Of a stretch of DNA of 64,000 bases, positions 40,135-51,213 are shown in pieces. Under the pieces are notes generated by a model. The model saw only the letters and a program-made list of their open reading frames with translations, was not told where the DNA came from and searched no databases. The position numbers were made by a program, and so were the translations under genes. The stretch lies in assembly GCA_004014935.1 (NCBI GenBank), contig CP025322.1:1426001-1490000 (forward strand), read 5' to 3'. The DNA comes from Saccharomycopsis malanga. Taxonomy: Eukaryota > Ascomycota > Saccharomycetes > Ascoideales > Saccharomycopsidaceae. Position 1 is the first letter of the stretch; the number at the start of each line of letters is the position of its first letter.

Positions 40135-41850
40135 ATGACGCTTTGGAATGCAATACGAAAAGGTGGTGGTCTGATTAGATATAATGTTAGACGGCTAGGT
40201 TCAGACAGTAGGTGGCCTTGCTTAGCATTAGATAAGTTTTCAAGAACACAATATATGGGAAGAACACTTTTAATTCGGAGTTTCAACACAAAACCAGATC
40301 AAATTATTGAAAGCCGGTCTTTTGGTGATAAAGAACGTTTAAGTGATGCGCATGAGAGGTCACCTAATGGCCAAGGACATCCCGTAAATGATTTCAAGAG
40401 TAGGATCATAGCAAAGAGTCGGGAAATCAGAAATAGTCATCCTCAGTTGGACCCGGGTTTCGGAAATCATCTGAATCACAAGACCAAAAGTCGGTTGAGA
40501 AAATATCTCCCAATAATCTCCTCTGTAATACTTGTATGGTTAACCATATCTTATGTATACAACAAGCAAATCAAAGAGTTTGTTGCTCGAAAAATAGGTA
40601 ATTATTTAACCAAAAACTCACGATTTACTGTAGTGTTTGAAGAGGCCAGCATTTTTCCTGGTTGGAATAGGCTTTATTTCAAAAAATGCTTCATTTCCAG
40701 AAGACCAAAATTGGTCAAAAAGTTCGAAAAAGGAAGTCAACAAGCTGCTATTGACCATGCTGTAAAAGAACGAGAATTAGAATCTATAGGAAGTCAAGAG
40801 GAAGAAGAAGAAGTGCTTGATGATGGAAACTACACACAATATGATCTAACAATCAATGAAATCAATGTTAGTTTGTCGTTCGCAAAATGGCTCAACAGTA
40901 AAGGCATTTTGAAGGACGTTGAATTGAAAGGGGTTAGAGGATTGATTGATCGTACTCACGTTCATTGGGATCCTGCTGATGATCCAAGAAATTATTTAAA
41001 TGTCCCATCGCCCAGCGATTTCAATATGGAAACCTTCAAAATCGAAGATTTCCTCGTAACGTTATACCAGCCTGGAAACTTCCGTCCTTTCAATATCAGT
41101 ATCTTCAACTGCAATTTAAGTAGACTTCGACAGAACTGGTTACTTGTTGATTTTTTAAATGCTAACAATATTAACGGCTCCTATGATGGATCACTCTTCA
41201 CTATCAATAAGATCCATGACCCAAAGAAGGATGAATTCTTCACCAGATGTCGGATTGACGGGTTGAACGTAGATCATTTGAATGCCGGAGTTGACGGCCC
41301 TTTTGGTTGGATTGTCAAAGGTACTGTAGACATGCTTGGTGACATCAAAATCCCAAGCAATAATTACAAGTTTGAAGACTTTTTCAAAATTATCAGAGAC
41401 GATATTGCCCGCAAAATTCGCGGTGGAACTTCTTCTTCTAATACAGAAGATTACGCAAGAGAATACAAAAGTTATTATAATGATGATGATAAGTTTTTTT
41501 TAAACCTCAGACTTCAATTAAACAATGTCAAGGCAAAAATTCCATTGTTTACCAATGAACTATCCTACATCAACTACGCTTTGATGAGGCCAATCATTGG
41601 GTACATCAATTCCCGTCAAACCTATGTTGCCATAAACTGCCTGGTCATCAAATCAATGAAAGATTTTAACGGATCTTGGACTGTTTATGATAGTTTGCTT
41701 ATGGATGACATCTCCAATAAAGTATACGAAGAGTTTGGAAATTATGTCATTGATGAGGAGCAGAAAAGTAAACGGTTGAAGAAGATCGGTTTTTGGGCAT
41801 TGCAAATTATGTTGCAAGTTTTTTTGTTTGGTGTTAGTAGTATTGGTTAG
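40135..41850 (+). CDS. MDM31: Mitochondrial inner membrane protein Mdm31
   Basis: A 571-residue protein of the Mdm31/Mdm32 family (579 in S. cerevisiae Mdm31). It acts in mitochondrial shape, nucleoid inheritance and phospholipid handling. The N-terminus is basic and acid-poor for about 80 residues, as for a mitochondrial presequence. A transmembrane segment (YLPIISSVILVWLTISYVY) is at about 124-142 and a second (ALQIMLQVFLFGVSSIG) ends the protein. Between them lie the conserved stretches SIFPGWNRLYFK, GLIDRTHVHWDP and PFNISIFNCNLSRLR. Mdm32 is the alternative, but length and motifs fit Mdm31 better. It shares a 214-bp divergent promoter with the UBR7-like gene. Confidence 0.86.
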   Translation: MTLWNAIRKGGGLIRYNVRRLGSDSRWPCLALDKFSRTQYMGRTLLIRSFNTKPDQIIESRSFGDKERLSDAHERSPNGQGHPVNDFKSRIIAKSREIRNSHPQLDPGFGNHLNHKTKSRLRKYLPIISSVILVWLTISYVYNKQIKEFVARKIGNYLTKNSRFTVVFEEASIFPGWNRLYFKKCFISRRPKLVKKFEKGSQQAAIDHAVKERELESIGSQEEEEEVLDDGNYTQYDLTINEINVSLSFAKWLNSKGILKDVELKGVRGLIDRTHVHWDPADDPRNYLNVPSPSDFNMETFKIEDFLVTLYQPGNFRPFNISIFNCNLSRLRQNWLLVDFLNANNINGSYDGSLFTINKIHDPKKDEFFTRCRIDGLNVDHLNAGVDGPFGWIVKGTVDMLGDIKIPSNNYKFEDFFKIIRDDIARKIRGGTSSSNTEDYAREYKSYYNDDDKFFLNLRLQLNNVKAKIPLFTNELSYINYALMRPIIGYINSRQTYVAINCLVIKSMKDFNGSWTVYDSLLMDDISNKVYEEFGNYVIDEEQKSKRLKKIGFWALQIMLQVFLFGVSSIG

Positions 41851-42728
<878 letters not shown>

Positions 42729-45700
42729 TCAATTCAGGTTAAGGATAGTTTGTAACATGGATAATTGAGTAGCATTTAAATGACTAACAAAAGCCTGGTA
42801 TTTTCCAGTATCTGCTTGTTCAAGATGATTTAAAGACAGTTTCACAGCGGTAAAAATATTAAGATTATCTAATGGATTATTCGATAATGGGTCTTCAACA
42901 ACGTCATCGTCATCGAAAGCGTCGTCATCGTCATCATAATCTTCATCAAAATAAGCGTCATCATCATTTTTTTCGCCAATGCTATTACTATTAATATTAT
43001 TTGAGCGTAATTCAGATTCAAGTTTGATACTTTCAGTTTTGAGAAAAGTTAAAAATTCACCGTTTTTGATGTCTCCAGAGCTTTTGACGGTGGTATCAGG
43101 AGAATCGTTGAGCAACTGTCTTTCTTCATTAAGCCAATCATCGTCATCATCATCATTAGCAAAAGCATGGAATTGACCTTCAAACAACTTTTGGTCTTCA
43201 GCATTATAATCAAACGAAGTGTCATCAAAAGCAGATCTTTTCTTTTCCAATGCGTTGATGGCAATAGGAAGTTTTTCTATGAGCAAAATCAAGTTTTGAA
43301 TGATTTTGTCAAAAACAAGATTCAATTGGTATTTATTGAATTCTTCAGGTGACAAATTGTTCATCAAACTTAGCAATCCAAGAGTGGATATTTTCAAATC
43401 AAAAACTCTCTTCAACTCTGCTGAAGAAGTTTTTTTAGACATTAAACTGCCAAACCAAGTTTGGAAAAAAAACTCAAAGAGATTATATTTGATTAACAAG
43501 TTTAAAGTGGTATGAATATCATAAATCAAGCCACTGATCAACAAGTTCAAGAAATTGACTTTCAATCTACGATTTTCCAACATCTTATTGAAAATTGTGC
43601 CGAATATTGGTAATGTTGAATGGTATTGCAAAGGGGTAGAATTGAAAACCTGTAACAAAGGTTGAGGATCAGAAGAATCTTTAAGAAGAGTGGTAATGGT
43701 TTTTTTAATCAAAGCTTCACAGGCCATTATGACAAGGTCATTCAAGTATTGAGATGTTTTGATTTTGAGAGATAGAACAAAATTAGTGGCAAGTTCACTG
43801 AAAATATAAAGATTTTCAATATTGAATTGATCTAATTCGTCAGGATAATATCCATTGTTGACGATGATTTTCAAAAGCTCAAAAAATGCAACGGCAAAAG
43901 TTTCATTGTTAACAATATCTTCATGCCCATAGTTCAAATAATTGTTCAACACGGGGGTTATTTCTGCCAAATATGTCAAAATCAATGATTCATGTTTATG
44001 AGCTTTGAAATTCTTTTCCAAAATACTCTCAAGAAAAACATTCCACATATTGGAAGAAATTTTTCTGGATAAAAAGGTAGAACTCTCTATCAATTCAAAA
44101 ATTTCGCTGTAAAAATCATCCATATGATTATCTAACACAACTTTGACAACCACAAGGAAGGAGTTTTCTAACTCGAAGATAGACTCATTAGAGGTTTCAA
44201 AAGATAAAAGTATAGTGATCATCGTATTCAAAATACCATTAATTATCATCTGTTTATCAGGATTGATAGCTTTCAAATCTTCTTCCTCATCTAATATACT
44301 GATTATCTGTTCTGACAAATTCTTCATTAATTCAATTCCAAAGGGCTGCAATTGTTCACTAAAACTTTCCACAATATCCTGCATAACCCCACTGATCACG
44401 TCCAAATCAACCTGTTTACTCAAACTCAACATCTTCTCCATAATTATCACAATGTCTTTCAGTAACAAATCCTTCAATGCTGGGTAGTTAAGAAAAGCTT
44501 GCAATGTTAGAGATGCTTGTGTTTGAACTGGTAAAAGAGTGTCATCATTAGGAATGAACTCTTGGATATTTCTGTTTTCGTCGTTTATTATGTTCAAATT
44601 GATTAGAATGTATTGATAAATCTTGTAAAGTGATGTTTGGTTTAATTCAACAGTGGAATACTTTGAAATTATCTCCAAGGCTCTTAATCTTAAAAACGCA
44701 TGTTTGTTGATCATATTAGGAATCACAAAATATTGTAAAAAATCAGAAATGTGGCTGTAATAGTCATTATTAGGATTAACAAGAATGTGTGAAATAATAC
44801 CCATGATTCTCAAAACGGCTTCTTTTTTCTTTGCATTTTCCAATGTCTCATATTCGTTTGAATGTAACTCTACTAGCATGTCATGACATATCTTCAAAAT
44901 TCTAGGCAAAGAAAATGACTGCCGTACCTCTGCCATTGTAGCAATCATATTCAAGGCAGCTAAATCATGAATTCCTGGATTATCATCGAATATATCCATA
45001 TTGATATGAATATATTCCATTGGATCTTCCTCGATCAATTTTAAAGTGGAATTCCTAACAATGAGTGTGGAAATGAGGAATTTCGAAACAATTTCCTCCA
45101 AATTATCTTTGAAAAAGTTTTTCCATAACTTGTTGATTTTTATACAATTGTCTAAAAACGTAATCAAATAATACAAACAGTCAGTTGAGAGATACAAGTC
45201 TTGAGAACACCAATTAGAAACCAATTTGAAATACAAGGTCAAGATTTCTGGCACAAAATCATCTAAAAAGAAAATTTTGAACTCAAGGTAGTTTTTCTCT
45301 TTATATGAGTTTGAAGATGACATCAAGGAAGTCATCGGTGTGCCATACGAGTTGAATAATAAAGACAAGTTGGAAAAACTCCATTTTTTTGCTTTGACCC
45401 ATTGATTACTTTTAATTTGAAATTCTACTTCTGCATCTTCATCAGCTTTTGAAACCAAACTCAATACATAATCAGGCAACGACATATTGATGATTTGTAA
45501 GTGCAAATTGACCCAATTAAAACTGGTTTGTTTATCTTGTAATGGTACTGGCAAGTCGTGATAAATCACGAATTTAAAACATTTCATGATAAATTTCAAT
45601 AATTCCCCATGAAGATCATCTATAACCGCTTTAAGCTTGTCATTTGTAGACCCAACATATTGTTGCTTGGTCGCCAACGGGTCCGCAATTTCTAAAAGGA

Positions 45701-46325
45701 TAGGAAATAATTTAACGATGATAGGATCTAAAGAATGACTTCTTACTTTATTATACGACCAACGATACGTCCGTAAAGTCTCCATCAAGCAAAATAGACC
45801 AGCATACAATTTAGCAAAATTGTTGCCATTATTCACAATCAAATCAGCCACACTATTGAAGAACTCATCGTCATCATTCGAACGATGATCAAGAGTAATT
45901 ATATTACTTAATGTAGGAAAAAGTTGATTTTTCTTCAAATTCACCAAATCATGAATATCCTCATACTTGAAATTCTGTTGCTCTGCAGTGATGGATATTT
46001 CCGTAATGTCTATAATAATTTGCATCAATTTGGACTTGATCACAAACTTTTCTTCTTTGGAGATCACTACCGCATTCGCACTATTAGAATTCTTCACATC
46101 ATCAATGGAATTCCTCCAATTCTGTGAAATAAAATTCTTCACATTAATAGATGCTGAGAGCTTCACAAGAGCCTCAACCAGAGGATTCAACACCAAATCC
46201 AAACATGCTGGAATGAACCCTGGTTGATGAGAAACAACATTTAAACTTGATTCTGCCTGATGACGAATCGAAGGGTCCGGATTGTACGTGCCAGTGAATA
46301 TATTGTGAAGAGTTTGAAGATCCAT
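42729..46325 (-). CDS. NMD5: Importin beta-family nuclear import receptor Nmd5 (importin-7/8 type)
   Basis: A 1198-residue karyopherin of HEAT repeats (1048 in S. cerevisiae Nmd5). It shares KLSASINVKNFI near the N-terminus, LMETLRTYRWSYN, FVIYHDLPVPLQ, WVKAKKWSFSNL, DPMEYIHINMD and DVISGVMQDIVESFSEQLQPFGIELM with Nmd5. Nmd5 imports Hog1, Crz1 and TFIIS among other cargo. Near the C-terminus is a long acidic stretch (about 1090-1160, runs of Asp), typical of importin-7/8, before the conserved end DPLSNNPLDNLN. The sister Sxm1 is the alternative, but these motifs fit Nmd5 best. The start MDLQTLHNIF is the first ATG. The penultimate codon is CTG. Confidence 0.88.
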   Translation of the reverse strand: MDLQTLHNIFTGTYNPDPSIRHQAESSLNVVSHQPGFIPACLDLVLNPLVEALVKLSASINVKNFISQNWRNSIDDVKNSNSANAVVISKEEKFVIKSKLMQIIIDITEISITAEQQNFKYEDIHDLVNLKKNQLFPTLSNIITLDHRSNDDDEFFNSVADLIVNNGNNFAKLYAGLFCLMETLRTYRWSYNKVRSHSLDPIIVKLFPILLEIADPLATKQQYVGSTNDKLKAVIDDLHGELLKFIMKCFKFVIYHDLPVPLQDKQTSFNWVNLHLQIINMSLPDYVLSLVSKADEDAEVEFQIKSNQWVKAKKWSFSNLSLLFNSYGTPMTSLMSSSNSYKEKNYLEFKIFFLDDFVPEILTLYFKLVSNWCSQDLYLSTDCLYYLITFLDNCIKINKLWKNFFKDNLEEIVSKFLISTLIVRNSTLKLIEEDPMEYIHINMDIFDDNPGIHDLAALNMIATMAEVRQSFSLPRILKICHDMLVELHSNEYETLENAKKKEAVLRIMGIISHILVNPNNDYYSHISDFLQYFVIPNMINKHAFLRLRALEIISKYSTVELNQTSLYKIYQYILINLNIINDENRNIQEFIPNDDTLLPVQTQASLTLQAFLNYPALKDLLLKDIVIIMEKMLSLSKQVDLDVISGVMQDIVESFSEQLQPFGIELMKNLSEQIISILDEEEDLKAINPDKQMIINGILNTMITILLSFETSNESIFELENSFLVVVKVVLDNHMDDFYSEIFELIESSTFLSRKISSNMWNVFLESILEKNFKAHKHESLILTYLAEITPVLNNYLNYGHEDIVNNETFAVAFFELLKIIVNNGYYPDELDQFNIENLYIFSELATNFVLSLKIKTSQYLNDLVIMACEALIKKTITTLLKDSSDPQPLLQVFNSTPLQYHSTLPIFGTIFNKMLENRRLKVNFLNLLISGLIYDIHTTLNLLIKYNLFEFFFQTWFGSLMSKKTSSAELKRVFDLKISTLGLLSLMNNLSPEEFNKYQLNLVFDKIIQNLILLIEKLPIAINALEKKRSAFDDTSFDYNAEDQKLFEGQFHAFANDDDDDDWLNEERQLLNDSPDTTVKSSGDIKNGEFLTFLKTESIKLESELRSNNINSNSIGEKNDDDAYFDEDYDDDDDAFDDDDVVEDPLSNNPLDNLNIFTAVKLSLNHLEQADTGKYQAFVSHLNATQLSMLQTILNLN

Positions 46326-46822
46326 ATCTTAAAACCAATGTATCTATCCAAAATACTTCACTGATGCTTCTCTATATATTATACTGGATGATGCTTATAT
46401 TGGTACTAATGAACACAGTTTTTCATACTACTGCTTCTCTTAACAATAGTAATTTTTTTTTGCGTAGGCCGGATGATCTGCACTTCATGCATTCCGCCGC
46501 GTCGCATACTACGGATTTTCCGCACTCTCAATCACATGCTCACTATAACATCACTCGCAACCATCTCCGCCACGGTTGTAGCGCAAACCCGCCTAACCAA
46601 CGGCCATCACCAAGTCGTGTATGAATTTTTCGGTTTTCACTTTATGTAAGCCAAGGCTTATAATCCTTATACATACGCCCTATTGTTTTCTCCTTCAAGC
46701 TGTCGTGTTCTGGACCCTTCAGCCTTGTACGTTTGCCTTTTTCAAATTTTGTACATTTTTGCTTGTCTTCCGGTTTTTTTTCCACTGTACTGTATCATAT
46801 TCAAAGTCCTGATAAATCTCAC
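46326..46822. other. Divergent promoter of NMD5 and the TM9 protein gene
   Basis: A 497-bp divergent region. The central part (about 46465-46620) is clearly richer in G+C, with many CGC, CCG and GCC words, against an AT-rich background. That suggests a dense transcription-factor-binding region. No gene is seen. Confidence 0.5.
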
Positions 46823-48871
46823 ATGGTCAAGATGATTTGTCGTGCTTTGTCTTTGGTGGCGTTCACCCTACTAGGGTTGCTTGTGGAGGGCAAGCAGACT
46901 AAAAATAGTTATACTAAGGATGAGGTCGTTCAATTAAAAGTTACTAATATGTCTCCTGGTGGAAATCCAGTGAGTGGCCGTTATTATTTGTATCCTTTGA
47001 GTTACTTCGACCCTACTGCCAATTTTTGTTATGCTGATAAGTTTAGTAAAGATAGTGATAAGTTTGATAATAACAAGTATCAACATGAGTCCAAAGTCAT
47101 TGAGGCTGACCCATTTTTCAGTGATGATATTCTGTACGGACCAAGAACCATTTATTCTATATTTCAACAAGACCATACCTGTCGTCAAAACTGTTGGAGA
47201 GATTATAAGACCGTGAATGCATCATATATTAACTTCTTGATAGAAAATGATTATCGTCTCAATTTCTACATTGACGATTTGCCTGTGGGTAAAGAATACT
47301 ATGATTACAATTCTAACAAGTTTTACATGTCCAACAATGTTCCTATTGGCTTTTCGGATGTCAATCATGTGTTACATGTCTATAATCATTGGCAATTTGT
47401 TATTTATTATACCAATAATGGTTTGAATGATTATCATATAGTCAAGACTGTGATGCAACAACGGTCTGCTAGAAGAGTCAAAACGCATGAAGAGCAATGT
47501 CAGGTGTATCCACCTCAATCTTTAAGATTGAAACCTAATGTTTGTAATAGAGTGATTTTTACTTTTGATTACATCTGGAAAGAAGTGAACGATGAAATGA
47601 CCAATCATATAGACTGGAATAATAGACTTGAAAAATACCATCATGATTTGATCAATTCAAAAATTGATGTCATTCAAAATATTTTATACATTTTCTTGGT
47701 TATCTTTGTTGCTGTATATTCCAAAAGCAAAATTGGTACCGACTCTTATTCTAAGAAAGATTATAAACCATTGACAGGTAGTGAGTCTCCTGTCAAGATT
47801 GAAAGTGATAGTAATGATGATATGCAAGATGTGGAGATCATTGCTATCAATGGGGATTATGATGATATGTTGACCAATTGGTATTCCTTGAAAAATGATG
47901 TGTTTAGAAAACCCAAATTTTTGGTTTTATTTTCCAATATGATCGGATTTGGTTTTCAGTTTGTCGTTATTGCATTCATCGTCATTGTTTCTTTGATCCT
48001 TCAATCTATTTCTGTCATTACGCCTAATGAAGTCAAAAGAACCATTTTTGTATTGGTGATACTTACCAGTCCAATACAATCTTTTGTTTCTTCTACTGTT
48101 TATAAAAACTTCCATCCAAGCTATCTTCATAATCGGGCTGACAATTCTATCATTCGTCAGCATAAGGCCTTATTCATGCTCAATTCTGTTTTCACTCCTT
48201 TGGTTTTCTTTTTGGTCAATTCTGTTTTAAATTCGGCATACAAATCAGTAGGTTCCGTCAAATATTTGAATAACGAAATAATGCTCAGACTTTTCAAAAA
48301 ATATGTCATCCTTTATCTTCCTTTGTCTTTGTCTGGCACCTTGTTGGCTTTGATGGTTTCTAAGAATAATCTTAATAGTCCAAGCATCAAAGTCAACATG
48401 ATTGAAAAGAAAATTTCATCTTCTAATGCTCCATTGTTAAACAAACCTTGGATTACCAGTCTCGTCATTGCCGTTTTCCCGTTCAGCGTGTTATGTAACA
48501 GATTGACTTACTTGTGGACCGCAATTTTGTTCAATAATTTATATTTTGGCTACTGGAATTATTTGCTCACCCTAGTATTGGCTTCTATTATTTCTGTCTT
48601 GATAACGAATTTGATGGTTTTCAATAATCTTAATTGTGGTGATTGGAAATGGCATTGGTTGACAATACAAAGTGGTTTGAATGTTGGACTTTACGGTTTC
48701 ATATATAGTTTCAAGTTTGTTGAATGGTTCAAATTTGGTAACATCCAATCTGCTTTGATCTTCATCTCCCAAAACTTCTTGATTAACTTGCTTATTGGTG
48801 CTGGTTTTGCTAGCTTGAACTTTGTCTTCGCTTGGAACTTTATCCGTAAAATTTACAATGCCAATGCTTAG
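46823..48871 (+). CDS. TM9 superfamily (nonaspanin) membrane protein, Tmn3-like
   Basis: A 682-residue membrane protein of the EMP70/TM9SF family, which acts in endosomal and Golgi sorting and adhesion. The start at ATG 46823 gives a clear signal peptide (MVKMICRALSLVAFTLLGLL); the frame opens 30 codons earlier but adds a poor leader. A long lumenal domain follows (about 25-280), containing YGPRTIYSIFQQD, four nearby Cys residues and DDLPVGKEY. About nine hydrophobic segments follow from about 285 to the C-terminus, with a polar cytosolic loop after the first (about 310-370). The sequence is divergent from Emp70/Tmn2 and nearer in layout to S. cerevisiae Tmn3. The TM9 call is firmer than the Tmn3 assignment. 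Confidence 0.75.
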   Translation: MVKMICRALSLVAFTLLGLLVEGKQTKNSYTKDEVVQLKVTNMSPGGNPVSGRYYLYPLSYFDPTANFCYADKFSKDSDKFDNNKYQHESKVIEADPFFSDDILYGPRTIYSIFQQDHTCRQNCWRDYKTVNASYINFLIENDYRLNFYIDDLPVGKEYYDYNSNKFYMSNNVPIGFSDVNHVLHVYNHWQFVIYYTNNGLNDYHIVKTVMQQRSARRVKTHEEQCQVYPPQSLRLKPNVCNRVIFTFDYIWKEVNDEMTNHIDWNNRLEKYHHDLINSKIDVIQNILYIFLVIFVAVYSKSKIGTDSYSKKDYKPLTGSESPVKIESDSNDDMQDVEIIAINGDYDDMLTNWYSLKNDVFRKPKFLVLFSNMIGFGFQFVVIAFIVIVSLILQSISVITPNEVKRTIFVLVILTSPIQSFVSSTVYKNFHPSYLHNRADNSIIRQHKALFMLNSVFTPLVFFLVNSVLNSAYKSVGSVKYLNNEIMLRLFKKYVILYLPLSLSGTLLALMVSKNNLNSPSIKVNMIEKKISSSNAPLLNKPWITSLVIAVFPFSVLCNRLTYLWTAILFNNLYFGYWNYLLTLVLASIISVLITNLMVFNNLNCGDWKWHWLTIQSGLNVGLYGFIYSFKFVEWFKFGNIQSALIFISQNFLINLLIGAGFASLNFVFAWNFIRKIYNANA

Positions 48872-50366
48872 ACAAACTGCTGCTAAAATCAACTCCCTTG
48901 AATGGATGATTTCTTAATATTCACATCTTGATTATCCATGTATTCGGTTTATATTGACATTTGTATATTGGCCTTTTTTTATCTCATGTTATTTGTGTGC
49001 GTGTCAAGGACTGTCTCTGACTAGCTCAACAACTTGCTACACATCTTTAACTTTTGATGGGGTTTTTTTTTTTTTGTTTTTACTGGATTTTTATTGGACT
49101 ACTTGTTTTCTTTCTTTTTTGCTAGCTTTGTTTTATATAGTTTTCGTCATATACTGAAAGTATCAATATACCACTACAGGATTAGATATTAGTCATTACT
49201 GTATATCTTTGAATTATGACAAGTATAGAACTCAAGGGTCAGATCAGGACCTTATTATTTTCTTTTATGGCAATACTGAGCCCAGTTATCTAGAACACGG
49301 CACAGCCTTACTACTTAGCCATTGTCTATTTGGTACGGGGTTAGGTGTTTATGTTAACAAGGAGAGTATTGTGGGTGGTAGATTTAAATGGAAAGGTGGG
49401 AGAGTTTAGTAAGCAAAAGTGTATAAAAAGTCGAATTTTATAAATTCGGAAAACATCAAGTAAAAACTGTTGTTATTTTATAAGCTGTTTTGACCATGTA
49501 AAATAATGTTTTCAAATTTTGGAAAATGAGCTGGGAATCTTGTGTTGGCTCAAAGTTGAATGAAACCTTCATATTTTTAATTGGTTTTCTTTTGCAAACT
49601 GTTCTTTTTCGGTTACAGAAAGTATGAGTAGAATCGTTTACGATATTTCAATGTATTTGACTTATATTTGATATTCATTAAACTACAAAACAACGCCCAT
49701 ATAATATCAAAATTTTCATTTTATTTAAGACGACCATCTTGACTCTTAATTCCCATTTGCAACAAGATAGAGCAAATCGAGCAAGAATGAGTGAAGAGTA
49801 GTGCAAAAAAAATCAACAAGGGGAAGAGTAAAATTTTGCTGTTTAAAAATAAGTAAAAAAAAAATATAAATAGTTGGGTTTAAAATAGTGGGAAATATAA
49901 TGAAAGCAATTTAATCAGGTGCAATAAAAAAAGGTAAACCAAAAAGAAAAGGACTATCTGGCAATACGAAGACCAACATAGAGATGATCAAGGCCAGTAA
50001 GGGCAACGAGGGAAAGAGCAAAGGATACTAATTTATGGGAGAGTATTAACGACAATAATAATATAAATGAGGATAATAATGACGATGATTGTTTGCTGAA
50101 AAGAGAGGTGAGGAATGAGAAAGTAGAGAGGAAGAATGTGGATGAAGAATGAAGAGATAAGAGGACCAATGTATAAATAGCTTCAACAGGGAAAAATGAG
50201 AGGAGAAAAAAGAGGTAATAAAGATAAACACACAGGAACAAAGTATAACGAACAATTTGGAGGAAAAAAATATAAATAGAGGTGAAAAATAGTTAAACAG
50301 AATGTGTGAGAAAAAGGTAACAAAGCAGAAAAAAACATACACATTCAATAAGATAAGGCATGTGAA
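48872..50366. other. Long convergent intergenic region, purine-rich near CDC42
   Basis: A 1.5-kb gap between the TM9 gene and CDC42, which converge. Its right part (about 49740-50366) is strongly purine-rich on the plus strand, so the CDC42 3' flank is pyrimidine-rich. The short open frames there are low-complexity by-products of that bias. I see no gene. Confidence 0.55.
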
Positions 50367-51213
50367 CTATAAGATTGTGCATTTCTTACCCTTTTTTATG
50401 ACAGGAGGTTCTAAAGCAGCAACAATGGCTTCATCAAAGACATTTTTCAAGCCTTTTTGAGTCAAAGCAGAACATTCAACATATCTGACTGCTTTCAATT
50501 CCTTGGCCAATCTAAGACCATTATCAAAACTAATCACGTTTAATCTTTGTCTTTGCAAACGTTCTATGATCAAAGGATCTTGTCTCAAATCGATTTGAGT
50601 ACCAACAATAAGGCAAGGCACACCAGGACAATGATGACGGACTTCAGGAATCCATTTTTCTTTAACGTTCTCGAAACTTGGTGGAGATATAACAGAAAAA
50701 CAAACCAAAAACACATCCGTAGATGGGTATGACAAAGGTCTCAATCTATCATAATCTTCTTGACCAGCAGTATCAAAGAGACCCAAAGTGTAAGGGACAT
50801 CACCGATCATCACAGTAACCGCATAATTGTCAAAGACAGTAGGAACATAATCAGCAGGGAACTTATTGGTGGTGTACGAGATCAACAAACATGTCTATAT
50901 TGTTAGTAACGGGGCACTTATTTAATTGTGATTGTGATGAAAGGTTTATATCTTTTGTACGGCCGTTTCAGAAGAAAAAGCGATATTGCAAGATGACAAA
51001 TTATTACTAAAAGTATGCATCAAGGCTTTAAGGATAAAAGCTTTGGTGACAAGTGAAGTAATGCCTGATGTTGTTGGACGAAACACTATATACTTAAGGT
51101 CCCTGGTAGACACAGGCAATATACAGAAAGATAAAAGCAACATTTAGATAATTATAAAAACATACCTTTCCGACGGCACCATCGCCGACAACAACACACT
51201 TGATTGTTTGCAT
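50367..51213 (-). CDS. CDC42: Rho-type GTPase Cdc42, two exons
   Basis: Exon 1 (51166-51213) encodes [16 protein letters not shown] and exon 2 (50367-50894) starts [20 protein letters not shown], together 191 residues, the same as S. cerevisiae Cdc42. The 271-bp intron (50895-51165) has donor GTATGT, branch site TACTAAC (50902-50908 on the plus strand) and ends ATATAG. It splits the P-loop GDGAVGKT between Lys16 and Thr17. DTAGQEDYD (switch II), TQIDLR and CSALT are intact. The C-terminus KKGKKCTIL is a polybasic tract plus a CaaL box for geranylgeranylation. Cdc42 governs polarity, budding and hyphal growth at the plasma membrane. S. cerevisiae CDC42 lacks this intron. Confidence 0.98.

Noticed and set aside
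40135-41850. Mdm32 instead of Mdm31
   Set aside because: Length (571) and motif pattern fit Mdm31 (579) better than the longer Mdm32.
49170-49420. 66-codon frame and mixed sequence after the TM9 gene, considered as a solo LTR or RNA gene
   Set aside because: No TG...CA ends, target duplication or RNA structure could be seen.
49954-50348. Two overlapping Ser/Leu/Phe-rich frames downstream of CDC42
   Set aside because: They are by-products of the pyrimidine-rich strand; no domain or conserved block.
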